The notes under the pieces are model-generated. The model saw nothing but the letters and a program-made list of their open reading frames with translations, was not told where the DNA came from and searched no databases. Below, one piece after another: positions 5,523 through 6,554 of a stretch of DNA of 6,554 bases. Numbering within the stretch: the first letter of the stretch is position 1; every line of letters begins with the position of its first letter. Source of the DNA: an uncultured Actinomycetes bacterium. Lineage in GTDB: Bacteria > Actinomycetota > Acidimicrobiia > Acidimicrobiales > Acidimicrobilacustridaceae. Where the stretch lies: the NCBI GenBank assembly GCA_945957335.1, contig CAMFLJ010000218.1:1-6554 (forward strand). Direction: 5' to 3'. The translations under genes and the position numbers were made by a program.

Positions 5523-6506
5523 GGGCGCTCCTTCCCGAGCAGGACGACGTCGGTGAACAGCGCGCCGGCACCCCCGCCGGTGCACATGGCCACCTCGGCG
5601 CCGGGAGCCTGCATCGACACGCACGTGCCCCGCAGCTGCTCGACGCCGCGCAGCACCCGCTGCAGCAGCTGCACCGCGGCGCCGCCGTGGCTGAACGACA
5701 TCGTGCCGCCGTCGGTGGTGACGGGGTGGCGGCCGCCGGGCTCGATGACGCCGGAGGTGACGTAGTCGCCGCCCTCGCCGGGGCCGCAGAACCCGTAGGC
5801 CTCGAACTGGCGGATGATCTCGAACGAGAACGGGTCGTAGAACTCGCAGACGTCGACGTCGTCGGGCCCGAGCCCGGCGCAGGCGAGGGCCTCCTCGGCC
5901 GCCCGGCGCCCGACGTAGCCGGCCACGAGGTCGTCGCGCTGGTTGCCCCCGAGGTCCCAGACGGGCGGGTGCTGGTAGGCGGGGCCGTAGTAGTCGGTGC
6001 CGCCACCGAGGATGTACACGGGCGTGCCAGGCAGGTCGGCGGCGCGGTCGGCGCGGGTCAGCACGACACCGGCGCCGCCCTCGGAGGTCATCGCGCACTC
6101 GAGCAGGTGGAACGGGTCGGCCACCATCCGCGAGGCCAGCACGTCCTCCGCGGTGAAGGGCCCCCGCCCCGAGTAGACCGCGTCGGGGTGGGCGTGGCCG
6201 TTGTTGCGCACGATGGCCGCGGCGTGGGCCATCTGCTCGGCCGTGGTGCCGTACATGTGCATGTGGCGGCGGGCCATCAGCGCGAACTCGGCGGCGGTGA
6301 ACATGCCGTAGGCCGCCACGAACTCGTTGGTGGGCCGGGTCCACGGAGCGGTCGAGGCCCGCTGGGTGTAGGAGCCGGCGCCCCCGGTGGCGAACACCAC
6401 CGTGGTGGCCATGCCGGCCGCGATGGCCATGGCCCCCTCGAGCAGGGCGGGGATGCCCAGCGCGTTCATCGAGCGCCACATGGGGCCGTTGCGCGACTGG
6501 TAGAGG
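5519..6506 (-). CDS. Thiolase-like lipid-transfer protein (SCP-x/Ltp2-type), N-terminus missing
   Basis: 328 residues are visible, cut at the right contig edge; relatives are about 380-390 residues, so about 55-60 N-terminal residues are lost. The preceding MCIRDS in this frame is adapter and must not be taken as the start. Recognisable parts are the N-terminal thiolase core (GIPALLEGAMAIAAG, about 17-31), the EFYDPFSFEIIRQFEAYGFC segment (221-240), SFSHGGAAV with His273, and the C-terminal MCTGGGAGALF with Cys308. Hand alignment puts Asn14 or a neighbour where biosynthetic and degradative thiolases have the nucleophilic Cys, so thiolysis is doubtful. Ltp2-type relatives act as retro-aldolases on beta-hydroxyacyl-CoA esters, and the overlapping DUF35 gene supports such a role. 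Condensing activity or acyl-CoA binding remain alternatives. Confidence 0.9.
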
Positions 6507-6554
6507 CTGTCTCTTATACACATCTGACGCTGCCGACGAAGAGGATAGTGGGGG
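6507..6554 (-). other. Nextera Read 1 adapter read-through with poly-G tail (not genomic)
   Basis: Bases 6507-6525 are the Tn5 mosaic end in reverse, 6526-6539 the Read 1 primer complement, 6540-6547 (AGAGGATA) the complement of the same index seen at the left end, and 6548-6550 the start of the P5 arm. From 6551 the expected TAGAT is replaced by G only, as two-colour sequencers report when signal ends. Bases 6507-6550 are an exact inverted copy of 6-49. Confidence 0.98.

Noticed and set aside
3759..5765. A 668-residue open frame on the plus strand
   Set aside because: It is antisense to the amidohydrolase, the DUF35 gene and part of the thiolase gene, crosses their boundaries and the promoter, and shows low-complexity sequence with no domain pattern.
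5523..6521. N-terminal extension of the DUF35 frame starting MYKRQ
   Set aside because: It starts in adapter and runs out of frame through the thiolase gene with Arg/Pro-rich nonsense. The real start is the GTG at 5520-5522 with a good ribosome-binding site.
1..6554. Terminal inverted repeats suggesting a composite transposon
   Set aside because: They are the Nextera adapter with index and primer sequence, and no transposase gene is present.

Overview
This is a short contig of very GC-rich (roughly 70% by eye) bacterial DNA. The heavy G/C third-position bias, the GTG starts and the gene types (acyl-CoA ligase, Zn alcohol dehydrogenase, thiolase-like lipid-transfer protein with a DUF35 partner, amidohydrolase-2) suggest a high-GC actinobacterium. 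A member of the Acidimicrobiia or a mycobacterium relative would fit, but no marker gene fixes the taxon. Both ends are not genomic. Bases 1-49 and 6507-6554 are untrimmed Illumina Nextera adapter carrying the same 8-base index, in inverted orientation. Genuine sequence is therefore about 50-6506, and the genes at both edges are cut by the contig end, not by biology.

Layout from left to right. (i) 50-327 (+) is the C-terminal end of a histidine-kinase-like protein that stops right after its phosphoacceptor (HisKA) helices, with no ATPase domain. (ii) 357-1928 (-) is a complete acyl-CoA synthetase. (iii) 2028-3068 (+) is a complete zinc alcohol dehydrogenase, divergent from the ligase across a 99-base gap. 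(iv) 3077-3200 is a pair of imperfect repeats, each able to form a hairpin, between the convergent ends of the dehydrogenase and the next gene. (v) 3206-3694 (-) is a MarR-family regulator and 3732-4928 (-) a metal-dependent amidohydrolase. They are 37 bases apart and probably form one transcript, driven by a good -35/-10 pair at 4982-5010 whose spacer holds a perfect 12-base palindrome. (vi) 5100-5522 (-) is a DUF35 zinc-ribbon/OB-fold protein and 5519-6506 (-) a thiolase-like lipid-transfer protein lacking its N-terminus. They overlap by four bases and are followed by a GC hairpin.

Functionally the window looks like part of a catabolic island for fatty, alicyclic or steroid-like carbon. The ligase would activate a carboxylic acid to its CoA thioester, the dehydrogenase would interconvert an alcohol and a carbonyl compound, and the thiolase-like/DUF35 pair would make or break a carbon-carbon bond on a CoA ester, as known retro-aldolase pairs of this type do. 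The amidohydrolase would act as a hydrolase or decarboxylase under control of the adjacent MarR protein. The substrates cannot be read from the sequence. I found no CRISPR array, tRNA, rRNA, natural mobile element or phage gene. The most useful points are the adapter artefact, the palindrome-in-promoter arrangement, the repeat hairpins, the ATPase-less HisKA protein end and the thiolase-like protein that seems to lack the nucleophilic cysteine.
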